Shown here: in pieces, positions 36,526 through 47,960 of the stretch | Layout of the letters: every line of letters begins with the position of its first letter | How positions within the stretch are numbered: the stretch's first letter is position 1 | NCBI GenBank assembly: GCA_963576565.1 | Contig: OY755046.1 | Location: 48,726,786-48,790,785 of the forward strand | Reading direction: 5' to 3' | From: Aspidapion aeneum | Taxonomy: Eukaryota; Arthropoda; Insecta; Coleoptera; Brentidae | Length of the DNA: 64,000 nucleotides | The notes under the pieces: model-generated | The model's database searches: none | The model's input: the letters and a program-made list of their open reading frames with translations, nothing else | Told to the model about the DNA's origin: nothing | Program-made: the position numbers and the translations under genes

Positions 36526-37121
36526 CAGGGTGTCCCAACTAAAATGTAACAAAGTTGTTTTTGGGTTTTTTTCGTGTGAATTTGGAGAAACGCTCGGACA
36601 CGTCGATTTTGTTTGAGAGGGGACACTTTTTGGCTATCCAGAAATTTTTGTAGCACGCACCAGCTTCGAGGGGTATGCTTTACCCCTATATTTTAAAGAG
36701 GGAATGTGGGTCTGATGATACCTTTTTTTTAAATTCTCTTGAATATCTTTACAACCGTGTAAGAATTTCAAAACTCCATCAATTCGTTTTTGATATTTGC
36801 TTTCAAATTTAACATGAAATGATAAAATAAAAATTAAATCCGAAAAATATAAAATTCTGATTAAATTTTTATTTTATCAGTCTATGTTAAATTTTAAACA
36901 TTGAAGGCAATTATCTCAAAAAGTAATGGATAGATTTTGGAAATTTTTACATGGTTGTAGACATTCAAAAGGCCTTCAAAACATCCTAGTCCCACTTACC
37001 CTATTCAAAATATAGGGGTAAAGTATACTCCTCAAAGGGGGTGCGTGCTACAAACATTTTAAGATTTGACTTGTCCAAACGTTTCTAAAAATTCGCACGA
37101 AAAATACTTAACCACACCCTG
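36526..37121. mobile_element. Foldback Tc1/mariner-type element (CAGGGTG ends, TA duplication)
   Basis: The ends are CAGGGTGTCC and the complement of CAGGGTGTGG, flanked by TA on both sides. The two halves are reverse complements, with GTAGCACGCACC and TTTACCCCTATATTTT in each arm, meeting in an AT-rich centre near 36830. There is no coding capacity. The left half also occurs at 14195-14545. Confidence 0.85.
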
Positions 37122-37765
37122 TACTTATTTCCTACACAAAAACTAATTAAGCTCTTTATGCAACTTTGTAGCTACATTGTAATGCAAGATTGCATTGGAT
37201 AAGCAAGAACGGTTACTGTAATTTTTCTGTTCTTTTGCAGTTAGTTTATAAGTTCTTTATTATATTGGATTTTGTAACGGTGTGCAATATGTGATCTTAA
37301 AAACTTTTAAATCTTATAAGTTTTGTTCCTTTTAAAGTTTTCTGTTTTATCATGACCTAAGCGTTTTTAAATATATAACTTTTAATCATAAACTTTATCT
37401 TGCATCAGCTGATTTCTTCAGAATTTTACGAAGTTTAGGATTGCCCAGTTTAAACTTAGTGTCATTTTATTTATTAAATATTATTTCCTCTCTTTTCTTT
37501 TAAGAAGCCTTAATCAAAATGTCTTCTTTTATTGCATTCGTTGTAAACTTGATTCTTTAAGATAGCAATGTCGATGTCTAACTGATCTAATGATTTAACG
37601 GACTATATTTTTTCGTCCCTTGTTTAGTTTGAATGACTAAATTTTTTTTGATATTTTTTTTTATTTAAATAGGTAAATTAAATATAATAAATCTTTAACA
37701 TATAATATAACCATAACAATAAAATTTAACAAGCAAAAAAATTCATTGAATATAAAATAGTTCAT

Positions 37766-38014
37766 TTACACCTCTTTGGGAAGGAACAGTTCCAAGAATT
37801 GATGTCGCGTTGCCTCTCTGAATTGCCAGTGCTGAATAATAAAAGATTTAACTCTTGAACCGCTGCCAAATGTACCCTTTATTTGTTTACTACTTTTTTC
37901 AATCAAATGTTTGGCTTCTTCCTCAAAAGGACGAAGTGTTTCAACAGAAAAGGGTACAAAGCAAAAGCGGTCCAACAGTTCCTCATATTTCTTATTCTTT
38001 AGGGACTCACCCAA
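37766..38014 (-). pseudogene. Retroelement C-terminal fragment (KYEELLDRFCFVPFSVE type)
   Basis: The frame reads SLKNKKYEELLDRFCFVPFS, then a helix-rich region with GTFGSGSRVKSFIIQHWQ. KY.EL.DRF.F.PF.V is shared with 7232-7450. It closes with LFLPKEV and a stop, so this may be the true C-terminus. The upstream polymerase part is absent. Confidence 0.5.
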
Positions 38015-38077
38015 AGAACAAACCTCTCCTGCTTTTTGAGAAGTGGATATATGTTATATAGTTACGTCCCAGAGGAG

Positions 38078-38116
38078 AGGTTTGGCAGACTTCCACGGAA
38101 ATCTGCCAAACCTCTT
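38078..38116. repeat. Perfect 13 bp stem hairpin
   Basis: GAGGTTTGGCAGA pairs exactly with TCTGCCAAACCTC across a 12-base loop. Confidence 0.9.
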
Positions 38117-38118
38117 TC

Positions 38119-38338
38119 TAACTGCAATACCCCGTATCTAACATTTTGATAATTTTTAGATTATTTGTGATTTAGGCAAAATGAGCTGGCTACTTTCATG
38201 GTGTAAATGATATGCGTGGGGAATCACAAATATAGCAAATATATTTTTTTATACCCAATAACCCTATATGTGTTACCTAAACTGTTTTTCGCTTCCCCTG
38301 TAAAGTTGCATTTTTTCAGATACGGGATATTGCAGTTA
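38119..38338. mobile_element. MITE with TAACTGCAATA ends
   Basis: The terminal inverted repeats are TAACTGCAATACCCCGTATC and the complement of TAACTGCAATATCCCGTATC, about 220 bases apart. There is no coding content. Confidence 0.7.
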
Positions 38339-39099
38339 GGCCATCGGTATGCTGTTTAGTTCACTGTGACGAGCCACCCTTCCTGCACTCTTGTGGCAAC
38401 TCAGGTCATGATAGCCATAAATATCTGCTGTTTGGACACAAGAAGAACAATCATAAGGAATATACACAGAAACACCTAACCTCAAAGCGACAGAAACTAA
38501 ATTATTTTTATAGCAACCTTTAATTCAGAAAAACTACAAGTATATTCCGCAGTTTACTCCATTGCAGACACTCAGGCAGAGTAGTAGCATGCGTATCATT
38601 AGAAGCCTTAATAAAATGCCTTCTCTTAGCATGTGTTGTAAATTTGAGTGTTCAAGATCGCAATATCGATGTCTAACACACCTAATGAGTTAACGGACTA
38701 TTTATTTCGTCCCTGTATTTTTGGCCTATCAGATATATGGTTATATTTAAAGCTTTATTTATTTCTGCACAGATGTACCTACGGATTCCTGCACGCGTTC
38801 TACAATGCAATTTAAATAACTGTAACAGTGATTTGAATCACCGTCTACGTTTATGTGATTGGAAGATGAAAATTGCGAAAAACAAATTGGTTAATCTTTA
38901 GTTTTTTTTAACAAAAAAATTCAAATACATACACAAATGACATTCTTTGTTTCACAAACTTATTAATCTACGAAAGAAATAAAAAATTAAGAGAAAATCC
39001 AATAAAACAAGTAGAAACTGGAAATTTTCAGCTGCGTTTTCAGGTCTCCTTCAACATTAATCACCTGAAACCTTCTTAAGCTAAATAGGAAACAAATCG

Positions 39100-39407
39100 A
39101 AAAGATGACGGGACCAATAACAGTTTACTGCATACAGGGGAAACACCTGCACAGAATGGGAATGTACATAGATGAGACCACTTGCAGAATATATTGGGAA
39201 GCACTCACCTTCTGCAAAACAAGAAATCTTTTGACAGAAAATAAATTCGAGCTGGCGGCTGTCAGAAATCCAAATAAATGGGCTTAAGAGGTCTTTAAAC
39301 CTCCTAAGTTGGGAAAATTCAACAGCAAGAGATACAATAAGCTAAGTAGCTGAAGTACTAAGGTCCTCTAAACCTAATCCAGCAATAGAAATCAATCAAT
39401 CAATCAG
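39100..39407 (+). mobile_element. RNase H-type LINE 3' end, copy 2 of the 8295 family
   Basis: The frame 39105-39287 (TGPITVYCIQGKHLHRMG, ALTFCKTRNLL) matches 8735-8900 with the zinc knuckle partly deleted. The same TAAGCTAA.TAGCTG 3' UTR and (TCAA)n tail follow. Confidence 0.78.
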
Positions 39408-39488
39408 GTAGAGCTTGAAAGTTCGAGACGATTAGTCATTAATGAATTTATTAGTGATGAGAAAAACAATTACTTTATGGTAGTACAA

Positions 39489-39614
39489 ATCGTCCCTAAT
39501 TTTACAAAAGAGCGTATATCATGAAATTCAAAAAAATAATTTTTATTTTTTATCGGTTTTTTTATCGTAAACCTTATTTTTTCATATACGCCTGCTTGTT
39601 AAATTAGGGACGAT
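39489..39614. mobile_element. MITE with ATCGTCCCTAATTT ends
   Basis: The left end ATCGTCCCTAATTTTACA and the complement of the right end ATCGTCCCTAATTTAACA pair over about 35 bases, including GCGTATAT. The element is about 126 bp with an AT-rich centre. Confidence 0.75.
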
Positions 39615-39685
39615 ATGTTGCCTAGTATTTCTTCTATAAACAAAGATGTTCTCAATTCCTCTTTGATAAAATGACAGAACAATTA

Positions 39686-40271
39686 ATGAGCATGAAGTTA
39701 GCGAAGCACCCATCGCAGATCGAATCGTGACTAGGTGGATAATTTGCCGTTAATTAGTCGTGAATTAGTTGTGGAAAAATTAATTTTGTCGCTCTTATTT
39801 TTGACCCTTTTTGAGGGTGTTTCGCGAACTTCATATTTTGGCACCCATCGCAAATCGAATCGCTACTAGGTGGATAATTTGCCGTGAATTAGTCGTGAAT
39901 TAGTTGTGGAAAAATTAATTTTGTCGCTCTTATTTTTTACCGTTTTTTAGGGTGCTTCGCTAACTTCATATGAAGTTAGCGAAGCACCCAAAAAAAGGGT
40001 CAAAAATAAGAGCGACAAAATTAATTTTTCCACAACTAATTCACGACTAATTAGCGGCAAATTATCCACCATATTCGATTTTGATAAAAGCTATTTTTAC
40101 GAGGGTGCTTCGCTAACTTCATATGAAGTTAGCGAAGCACCCTAAAAAACGGTCAAAAATAAGAGCGACAAAATTAATTTTTCCACAACTAATTCACGAC
40201 TAATTCACGGCAAATTATCCACCTAGTCACGATTCGATCTGCGATGGGTGCTTCACTAACTTCATGCTCAT
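39686..40271. mobile_element. Nested foldback element with perfect 9 bp duplication (Mutator-like?)
   Basis: The ends are ATGAGCATGAAGTTAGCGAA and its near-perfect complement, flanked by GAACAATTA at 39677-39685 and 40272-40280. The element is made of four units of about 140 bp: two in one orientation, then two in the other, meeting at a CTTCATATGAAG centre (about 39972). Each unit carries GGTGGATAATTTGCCG and GAAAAATTAATTTTGTCGCT or their complements. A 9 bp duplication with long inverted repeats is typical of Mutator-like elements. No transposase is present. Confidence 0.88.
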
Positions 40272-40284
40272 GAACAATTACGAC

Positions 40285-41495
40285 TTAATGCAAAGATGAA
40301 CTTATAATAATAAACCCAGGATCTGCTAGTGTCAATATTTAATTAATAATATTTGCCCAAAATATGTTGCCGATATCTACTGTTATGTTTAGTCTATAAG
40401 ATAGGAAACCTTAAAAAAGTTTAGTCTAAGCTAGTAGAAAATAGACAAACTTTTTAGATTTTACGCAATACTTTTGATATTCGTTTTGAAAATTTTTTAA
40501 ACATTGTTTAGTCTGTACCTATTTAAACAAATGTTTTCAACGAAATCTTTAGGCAAAAAAAATATTGCTGTTCTAGTTTCACTTGCGCAAATACGCATTT
40601 TTTTTTTGTAAATATTCATAGTGTGTTGAAACCACAAGGCGCTTATTTACGCAATATTTTGTTTGTTACCATTCACCCTGACTTTATTTGACCATAATAA
40701 CATCCTTTCGATATAAGGTTTTATTGAAAACTTAGATTATTGACAGTCTTCTTATTCTAGAAGTTTGCTCTTACTCTAGTGGTAGAAATAGTAAAGTGGA
40801 GCAATCCACAGGTGGCTTCGACGTCAAACCATACCATTCTCCGAAATTTTTAAGCAAAGGTTTTTATCTTTTCCTTGGCTTCTGTCGCCTTCAATTCATC
40901 CCTCCCTCGTTTAAATGTATAGTTGCTTACATATTGTGACCAGAAGGTTTTTTTTTAGAAACCAAATAATTTCTTATTTCTTTTAAATTATATAAATCAG
41001 TTGATTCGAAAATCCATAAATTTAATAATTTATTGGAAATACAGAATCATTTGAAAATCGTCTTCATCGCTCTGTTTTACTTTCCATGTCTCAATCCATC
41101 CATAAAGGAAGGCTGAGGAAACGTAGCAGAGCAGCATTGCCACCCTCAGTTTTAAATTCATGTTCCTATTGCAAATGATTTTTTAGATTTTTACAAAAAC
41201 CTGTCTTGCCATTTCACGTCTGGATTTAAGTGCCTAGATATTTGTGCTCCGATAGTCTTTATATTGACGACGGACGGTTGGATTATACGTTATCGTTATA
41301 GTTTTAGATGGTTAGTTGTACCTAAATAAAGTATCATCAACATGTCGTAGGTTGTTTAAAATGTCCTCATTATCAGAGGGGAAAACTAAAAATACTAACC
41401 AAAACTTACATTTTAAATACTTAATCATTGTAAAAAGTTTTATACAAATTAACGTTGTAGGTCTGATACAATATACAACAAACGTAGTGTCACAT
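40285..41495. other. Unannotated AT-rich stretch
   Basis: No gene or repeat recognised. Confidence 0.35.
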
Positions 41496-41504
41496 TAAAT
41501 CAAC

Positions 41505-42645
41505 GTGCATTATTACATTGATATGTAGTGCATTCAAAGGAACAGGTCCAAGTTTCAAACTTTTCTTGTCAATGGGCAACACACTCGCCATATTCCAGCA
41601 GAAGTGCTTGGTGACAAGAATGCCTAAATGTGGGCCTCTTCAACCTTTTAGACCATCAAGCGGCCATAAGGCCCATAAAGGCTTTTTAGTATGTGTCAAA
41701 ACTAGTCTAGAAGTATAAACATATTTTAAAACGACTTTCTCAAAAAAATAAAATCACACTTTTGTGGGTATTTGAACATTGAAGGAAATTAAGAAGCAGA
41801 TAGCCTCGCAAAGAAAGGGGCAGCAATACTCTAGTGCCGACAAGAGCTCTTCTGTGTAGGTGCTATTGAAGAGCCACTACAAAAAAGAACTCAATAAATG
41901 AAAAATGAATCAGTTAGTGTCTTACTGGAGACAAATCCCGGGAAAAAGACAATCAAAACGGTTTATAACCATATCAGCAAAGAAGTTTAAACAGCTTTTA
42001 GTAATAAACAGGAATGACTTAAGATAGTAGTAAGACTGCTTACCGGACACTGCCCAGTGAAAGATCACCTAAAGGCAATAGGTAAAGCCAACGATGACAA
42101 CTGCAGATTCACATCAGAGACAGCTGAACATCTGCTCTGCGAATGGCCTGGTTTACTTCGTAATAGGGACCAGTTCCTGGAAGAAGGTACTCTATCGCCT
42201 CAAGAAGTGAGTATTAAATCAACTTACATTATAATGTTGATGTGTGGTGCATTCAAAGAAACAAGTCCAAATTTCAAACTCTTGTGGCCTCAAAACTAGT
42301 CTTTTTGTATAAACATACCTTAAAACGACTTTCTCAAAACAACAAAATCACACTTTTTGTGGGTACTTGAAGGAAATGACGAAGTAGATAGCCTCGTAAA
42401 GACAGGGCCGGCAACACTCTATTGCCCACCAGAGCTCTTCTGTCTAGGTAATATTGAAGAGCCACTACAAGAGAACTACATGAATGGAAAATTAATCAGT
42501 TGATCTCTTACTGGACACAAACCTTGGAAAAAAGAAAATCAAAACGGTTAATAACCATATTAGCAAAGAAGTCAAAACAGCTTTTAGTAATGCAGTTCCT
42601 TGAAGAAGGTACTCTATCGCCTCAAGAAGTGAGTCAACTACCTCC
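41505..42645 (+). mobile_element. Tandemly duplicated RNase H-type LINE fragment
   Basis: Unit 1 (about 41505-42225) and unit 2 (about 42226-42645, shorter) share GTGCATTCAAAG.AACA, ACGACTTTCTCAAAA, GAAGAGCCACTACAA and TACTCTATCGCCTCAAGAAG. The coding remnants are the RNase H end (EADSLAKKGAA) and a zinc knuckle (NDDNCRF.SETAEHLLCE.PG.LRNRDQF). Stops are abundant. Confidence 0.78.
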
Positions 42646-42719
42646 CAAAAAAAATATCTTCCTTCGGCAGAAGCTTGCGAATCTCGGAGACGACAAAATA
42701 AGATGCAGAGTCACGCAAA

Positions 42720-43405
42720 ACAACAAGACGCTAGCCCTACCAAGTCCACTTCCAATCCCTGACTTCGCATGCGTAGATCTACCAATATTATTTACCTCAT
42801 GTATTAGAATAGATGTACAGGGTGATTTTCACTTGAATGATTCTAACCACATGAAAATAGAAAGTTTCAAAAACCTAACCTAACGAAACCTAATCAGATC
42901 TAACCGAACCGAACCAAAGCAAACTAAACCAATATTTTTTTTCAAAAAAGAAACTTTCCTGACTTCCTACCCGGAATCCTAGAGGATGTGAATCCGAACC
43001 AGACCGTACCGAACCGAACCTATCCAAACCAAACCCTACCCAACTAAACCTAATTAGCAGTACGTGTTGTAGTTTAGTTTGGTTAGGTTAGGTTTGGTTC
43101 AGTTTAGTTAGGTTCGGTTTGGTTCGGTTCGGATTCACATCCTCTAGGATCCCGGGCAGGAAGTCAGGAAAGTTTTTTTTTTATAATTATTGGTTCAGTT
43201 TCCTTTGGTTCGGTTCGGTTAGATTTGATTAGGTTTTGTTAGGTTAGGTTTTTGAAACTTTCTATTTTCATGTGGTTAGAATCATTCAAGTGAAAATCAC
43301 CCTGTATTTATCTATTCTAATACATGAGGTAAATAATATTAGTAGATCTGCGCATGCGAAGTCAGGGATTGAAAGTGGACTTGGTAGGGCTAGCGTCTTG
43401 TGTGC
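42720..43405. repeat. Palindrome built around a CAGGGTGATTTTC element
   Basis: The inner element 42818-43304 has complementary ends (CAGGGTGATTTTCACTTG) flanked by TA, and arms rich in AACC(G/T) words. The flanks on each side (about 42720-42817 and 43305-43405) are also reverse complements of each other (GACGCTAGCCCTACCAAGTC and its complement). The inverted duplication therefore extends about 100 bp beyond the transposon-like ends. Confidence 0.85.
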
Positions 43406-43450
43406 TTTGTCGCAAAACATACCTTTTAGTCATTGGTGCTGACCGACTTA

Positions 43451-43592
43451 GGGCCGGTTTATCATTAGAGGGTTTTCCCAAACCCGTGGGTTAAAAAAAG
43501 AGATGACTGACATATTTACCACATGCCAAAAAAAGACAGCTATCAAAGATAACCCACGGGTCAGAGCTAACCCTCTATTGATAAACCGACTC
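43451..43592. mobile_element. PIF/Harbinger-type MITE with TTA duplication
   Basis: The ends are GGGCCGGTTTATC and the complement of GAGTCGGTTTATC, with TTA at 43448-43450 and 43593-43595. The arms also share AGAGGGTT and ACCCGTGGGTT. A TTA duplication fits PIF/Harbinger. Confidence 0.82.
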
Positions 43593-43820
43593 TTAGTAGC
43601 CAATCGTTGTGTAATCTACAAATCTACAACGTTGATGCCACATTTTTGTACTTATTGGGCTAGGATGGTCGAAAGGTGATAAAGAAAACACTAAAACCCG
43701 TCCTAGAAATACAAAGTTTAATAAAAGCGAAAAATTATAACCAAAAAGCTATACTATAAGTAGGTGGCAGAGAAAAGCTAATAAATTTTATGCCGAAAGC
43801 CGTAAAAGCTTGTCTCCTGT

Positions 43821-43900
43821 CCAGTGGCGTACCCAGGATGACCTGTGGTGCCAAGGAGGCAGCAAAAACCAACAAACAAATTTTATCCCGTTTTTAATAA
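43821..43900. mobile_element. One end of a CAGTGGCGTACCCAGG-type MITE
   Basis: Begins CCAGTGGCGTACCCAGGATG. The other end was not located. Confidence 0.45.
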
Positions 43901-44102
43901 ATTTGAGCTCTGAAGATGGTCATTACTTGCAAATAAAATTTTTGGAAATAAATTCATTTTGGTGTAAAAATTACAAAAAATGTAAATTTTTACTTCTTAC
44001 TAGAACTAGAAACGTACATTTTTAGTACCCGAGACTTTAAAAATCAACAAGTTTTCGTGGCTAATCGGGTAAAAAGTTTTTTATCGAATTTCGAAATTGT
44101 AC

Positions 44103-45515
44103 CACTACTATGTCGGTTTAAAACGTTTTTCTACGTTGTCCGAAGCCTATTCGCCACCTCCTTCAATCCTTACAATCATCTTCTGTCAGGTTTTGTTGAC
44201 TTATTGATCTGATAATTGACTGTTGCCATTCCAGTTTAGGATGCCCTCTTTTTCTGCGCCCTATTGGTTGCCATTCTAGGACCTACTTTGGTATTCTTTC
44301 GTCGTTCATTTTAGCGATGTCATCCGTTATGCTTCCCTCGATTCTTATTCTTTCTTTTATGGTCTCATTTCTTATATGATCTGTTCTAGATATTCTTATT
44401 GATCTTCTTACTGCATCCATTTCGATACTTTCCATTTTTGTTTTGTATTTTTCTGTTACGCGACAGGTCTCTATTCCACACAACAGCGTTTCACCATTGT
44501 TTCATATATGTGAACTTTTACATTCTTTTTTATCTTTCTACTACATAATAAAATACTGTTACTGTATCCAATAACCTTTTTTGCTTTTACTATTCTTTTT
44601 TCTCTCTGTTCCTGTATTATCAAATGTGACACCCAATTATACATACTCATTGCATGGAGATATTGTTTGTCCATTGTCTAGTTCTAACTCACTTGATTTG
44701 TTTCCAATACATAAGTACTGTGCCTTGTACAAGTTCACTGTTAACCCCACTTTTGGTATTCTTCCGTTAACTTTATCATCATATACTTCAGGTCTTCTAT
44801 ATCATTAGCTACAATTACTTGGTCGTCAGTAAACTGTAGTGTGTATATGGTAAATCAGTTGTTAAGTTGTATTCTTATACCGTGTACTTTACGTTTCCAG
44901 TTTTTTAGAGCTACTGCCATATATATGTATTTTAAAAAGAGTTTTAGAGATACAACATCCCTGTCTTAAGCCTTTCGTTACCAGGAATTCTTTTGAAAGT
45001 CGATTTCAAAATTTTAATTTTAGATTTTGACCCTTTTATGTTTATATGATTGATATTAGTTTGCTCTAACACTGCCTATAATTTTTCTACTGGAACGGTT
45101 TCATATGCTTTTTGTAGGTCCACAAAGGTAACATATATTTCTTGCACTCTTTTTCTCAATTACATGTTTAAGACAAAAAACATTATCACAACAAGGTATG
45201 CCTGCACGAAACTCACTTTGCTCTTCATCTTTTTGTTCATGAAAATCATTCACTATTAGATCTCTAAGAATCCTACCGTACAATCTACTTAGAGTATTGG
45301 TTACTGCAATACCTCTGTAATTGTTGCAATCCAGCTTGTTTCCTTTTTTATGTATTGAGGATATGAATGCAATTTTCCAATCATCAATTACTGGATGTCC
45401 GTTTATGCATGGATGGATTATATATGTGAGATTTTCTAGTAGTTTCTCTGATCCATATTTGACCATTTCAGCGTATATTCCCCCAGGTCCTCTAGTTTTT
45501 TCGGAAAGATACGAG
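44103..45515 (-). mobile_element. RTE-type LINE, family A, copy 3 with reverse transcriptase
   Basis: The minus-strand frame 45101-45523 encodes GPGGIYAEMVKYGSEKLLEN, WKIAFISSIHKKGNKLDCNN, YRGIAVTNTLSRLYGRIL and EEQSEFRAGIPCCDNVFCLK (fingers and palm of an RTE reverse transcriptase). Motif C (ADDQ-like) and the C-terminus follow in other frames down to 44103. It is the longest family A copy here, with multiple frameshifts. Family A copies at 688, 14635 and 25190 are also on the minus strand. Confidence 0.83.
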
Positions 45516-45569
45516 AGAAACAAAAACTTCTTTTTACCAAGTTAACCACGAAAACTTGTTTGATTTTTA

Positions 45570-45640
45570 AAATTATAAGCCTTATGTCAAAGACGGGGAG
45601 CGGGCCCCTTTTGCCCCTTCTGAATCCGCCAGTGCTCCTA
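45570..45640. mobile_element. One end of a CACTGGCGGATTC-type MITE
   Basis: Ends in TGAATCCGCCAGTGCTCC preceded by a GGGCCCC-rich segment, as in 23526-23792. Confidence 0.4.
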
Positions 45641-45649
45641 TCCAACATA

Positions 45650-47515
45650 CAATGACGAATAAAAAGGATTCCAGACACAGACGCTCAACAAAAAGTGTGT
45701 TTGTAGTACGCGATAAAATACAAATAAAATCCCAAGGTGTATAAAAAGGAAATGGGACAAAACAGTGCAAAAAGAAGTCTGACAAAATAGGTCATCGGTG
45801 TGTGGGTGAAAGAAAATCGGGAAAAACGGAAAGGAGAAAAAACAAACGGTTTACTCCAAGGCCACGCGTCTGGGGGTGTGCGTTTTACGTAATTTACGCG
45901 TTTTGTCTGTCTGGAAGTTTTCAAGGATTTTAATAAAAGCGTTTTAGTCCAATTAGAGACTAAAAATGCTGTTTTCATTTCTAAAGCTTCGAAAGTTTTG
46001 AAAATATACCGACGATTTGTCTGACAAAAAAACACGTAATAACATTTTTCTAGGAAATTTTATTGAATTTAATTTTTGTTTTAACTTTTTTTTACAACAT
46101 AAAGAAACCAAGTTATTAAAAAAAACTGAATTTGACGCAATTATTAAAATAGTGTCCGGTCACAGTAAACGGCTCAGTTAGTTCGCCTGGGTTTCTTGGT
46201 AATCTGTGTGTCGGCGTATTGTTTACATTCGGTTTTGATTTTAATTATTTTGCATAATGTTTCCTGTGTAAGATGCAGTGTGTGTTTTACTGGAAAAACC
46301 GTTTTCGAGGTGGAACGACGATAACAAAAAGTACTTTTTGAACTCTGAAAGCTGTCCCCTATAATTAACGTAAATAAACCGGCTAAGGTTAAAGACAAAC
46401 TGTACATTCGCCAATTTAAAGAAGGATAGACGAATTGCCTCACATACAAGCAGTAAAATTTAAATTAAATTGCAACTGCATCATCGTAAACCTGCTACCT
46501 ACCTGATTTAGCTGATTTTACTGAATTTATCTAAAAGTTCTTTATAGAATAGGTATTTACATTATTATATATTATTATATATTAATTTTTTATAAGTGTG
46601 CATAAAAAATGGGGGTAGGGAAATCCTGCGTCAACTATTGTGAAAGTCGCGAGCCGCCACTGGGACACCCTGTACATATATTCAGTATAGCCCATTTTGT
46701 TTCAATGCTCTATTTTCAGAAACAAGAAAATCATTTAAAAACTGTTTTATTTAAACTGATTATTGAAACTGTACTTTGAATAGTATGCTAAAAAATGGCC
46801 ATAAGGTTTACAAACACACCATAGATACACTCAACCGATAAAATTGAATGCTGATACACCCAATCGATAAAATTGCGCTAGTAGTACCTTTATAGTACGA
46901 AATTCCTGCAATGGAAGCAGTGTAGTGATTACAATCGCCTGCCATGCGGCATGCCATTCTCTTTCGATTGATCATTATTGGCCTTTCATAGGTACCTATA
47001 TAGGCACTTAGACTTGCTTAAAAAAGTGACAATTCCCGAACGTCAAAAGTAACACCAGATAGAGAAAGTAGATAAGAGATAAAATAAAATGCATTTAAGT
47101 ATGATAAATGTTTTCAATCTTTAAACTACATCCCTCACTTGCCCCCTACACACGTGTTTTTGCCATAAAATTATATTGTCACCAGATCAAACCCCCACAC
47201 CTACCCCCCACAACCGATTTTTGGTCAGAACATTGTAATTTCACCAGATAAAAATATAAATCTGAAAACCGCATGTTCGTATCTGTTTTGGTTCCAAAGT
47301 TCTGAATTTCCACCATTTACACCCCTTACCACCAATTGTATTGTCATCAAACCTACATTACTGTGCCAAATTGCATTAAAAATCGGTCAACGGGAGGTGT
47401 ATCAAAAATGAACCGCAAGATTTGATGGACACACACACAAACAGCCAGGCACTGTGAAGTGAAATTAATCGTTTAAAAAAAAAAGGATCAACATCGCCCC
47501 AGATAGCTTATCAGC
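45650..47515. other. Unannotated, with a possible repeat end near 47380-47460
   Basis: No gene. The ATTAAAAATCGGTCAACGGG, then GACACACACACAAACAG arrangement resembles ends of common insect interspersed repeats. Confidence 0.35.
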
Positions 47516-47519
47516 TCTG

Positions 47520-47960
47520 AAGACATCTCACACAAAGTTTAATCCCCTACATGTGCAGGTCGGAAGAACCAAGAAGATTAGTCTTGTATGGGTACCCAGC
47601 CATACCGGAATTGGGGGAAATGAGAAAGCAGGATACACTAGTTGATCCAAATATGCCAACATACAGGGATCCTAGCCAGGCCGGGAGCAAAAACCGCTTG
47701 TACGACCAGAGCTTGGCTTCGGCTTACCTAAAGCCACAGTTCCACAGTAGGGTGTCAAGAAAGGGTATTGAGCAGTAGTGAAACAATAACACTCCAAAGC
47801 CTTTCCAAAGAAGTCAGATCAGCATAGAGCAAAGCAATTCCTGGAATTAAACACGACTAGCCGAATAATTACAGGGCTATACACGGGCCAATGCCGACTC
47901 AACAAACATATAAAGAGACTGGAAGTAAGTAACACTAGGCTGCAGGTTCTGTGAGGTTGT
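47520..47960 (+). mobile_element. RNase H-type LINE relic
   Basis: The frame starting before 47570 gives SLVWVPSHTGIGGNEKAGYT, the conserved end of a LINE RNase H domain. RIITGLYTGQCRLNKHIKRL follows near 47860, the segment before the zinc knuckle. A frameshift lies just after the EKA motif. Confidence 0.75.

Larger units (their letters stand above)
37495..38725. repeat. Pair of about 125 bp direct repeats 1.1 kb apart
   Basis: 37495-37625 and 38598-38725 share AGAAGCCTTAAT, GCAAT.TCGATGTCTAAC and TTAACGGACTAT..TTTCGTCCC. Between them lie a retroelement fragment and a MITE. They could be terminal repeats of a small element or a segmental duplication. Confidence 0.65.

Noticed and set aside
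37495..38725. LTR retrotransposon with 125 bp LTRs
   Set aside because: No TG..CA ends, primer-binding site or polypurine tract was seen, so it is kept only as a direct-repeat pair.
39686..40271. CRISPR-like array (regularly repeated blocks)
   Set aside because: The blocks are long, in opposite orientations and bounded by terminal inverted repeats and a target-site duplication, which is a foldback transposon structure in eukaryotic DNA.
42880..43110. TTAGG/AACCTAA-like words suggesting telomeric repeats
   Set aside because: The words are irregular (GGTTAGGTTCGGTTT) and sit in the arms of a palindromic element, not in a regular TTAGG array.
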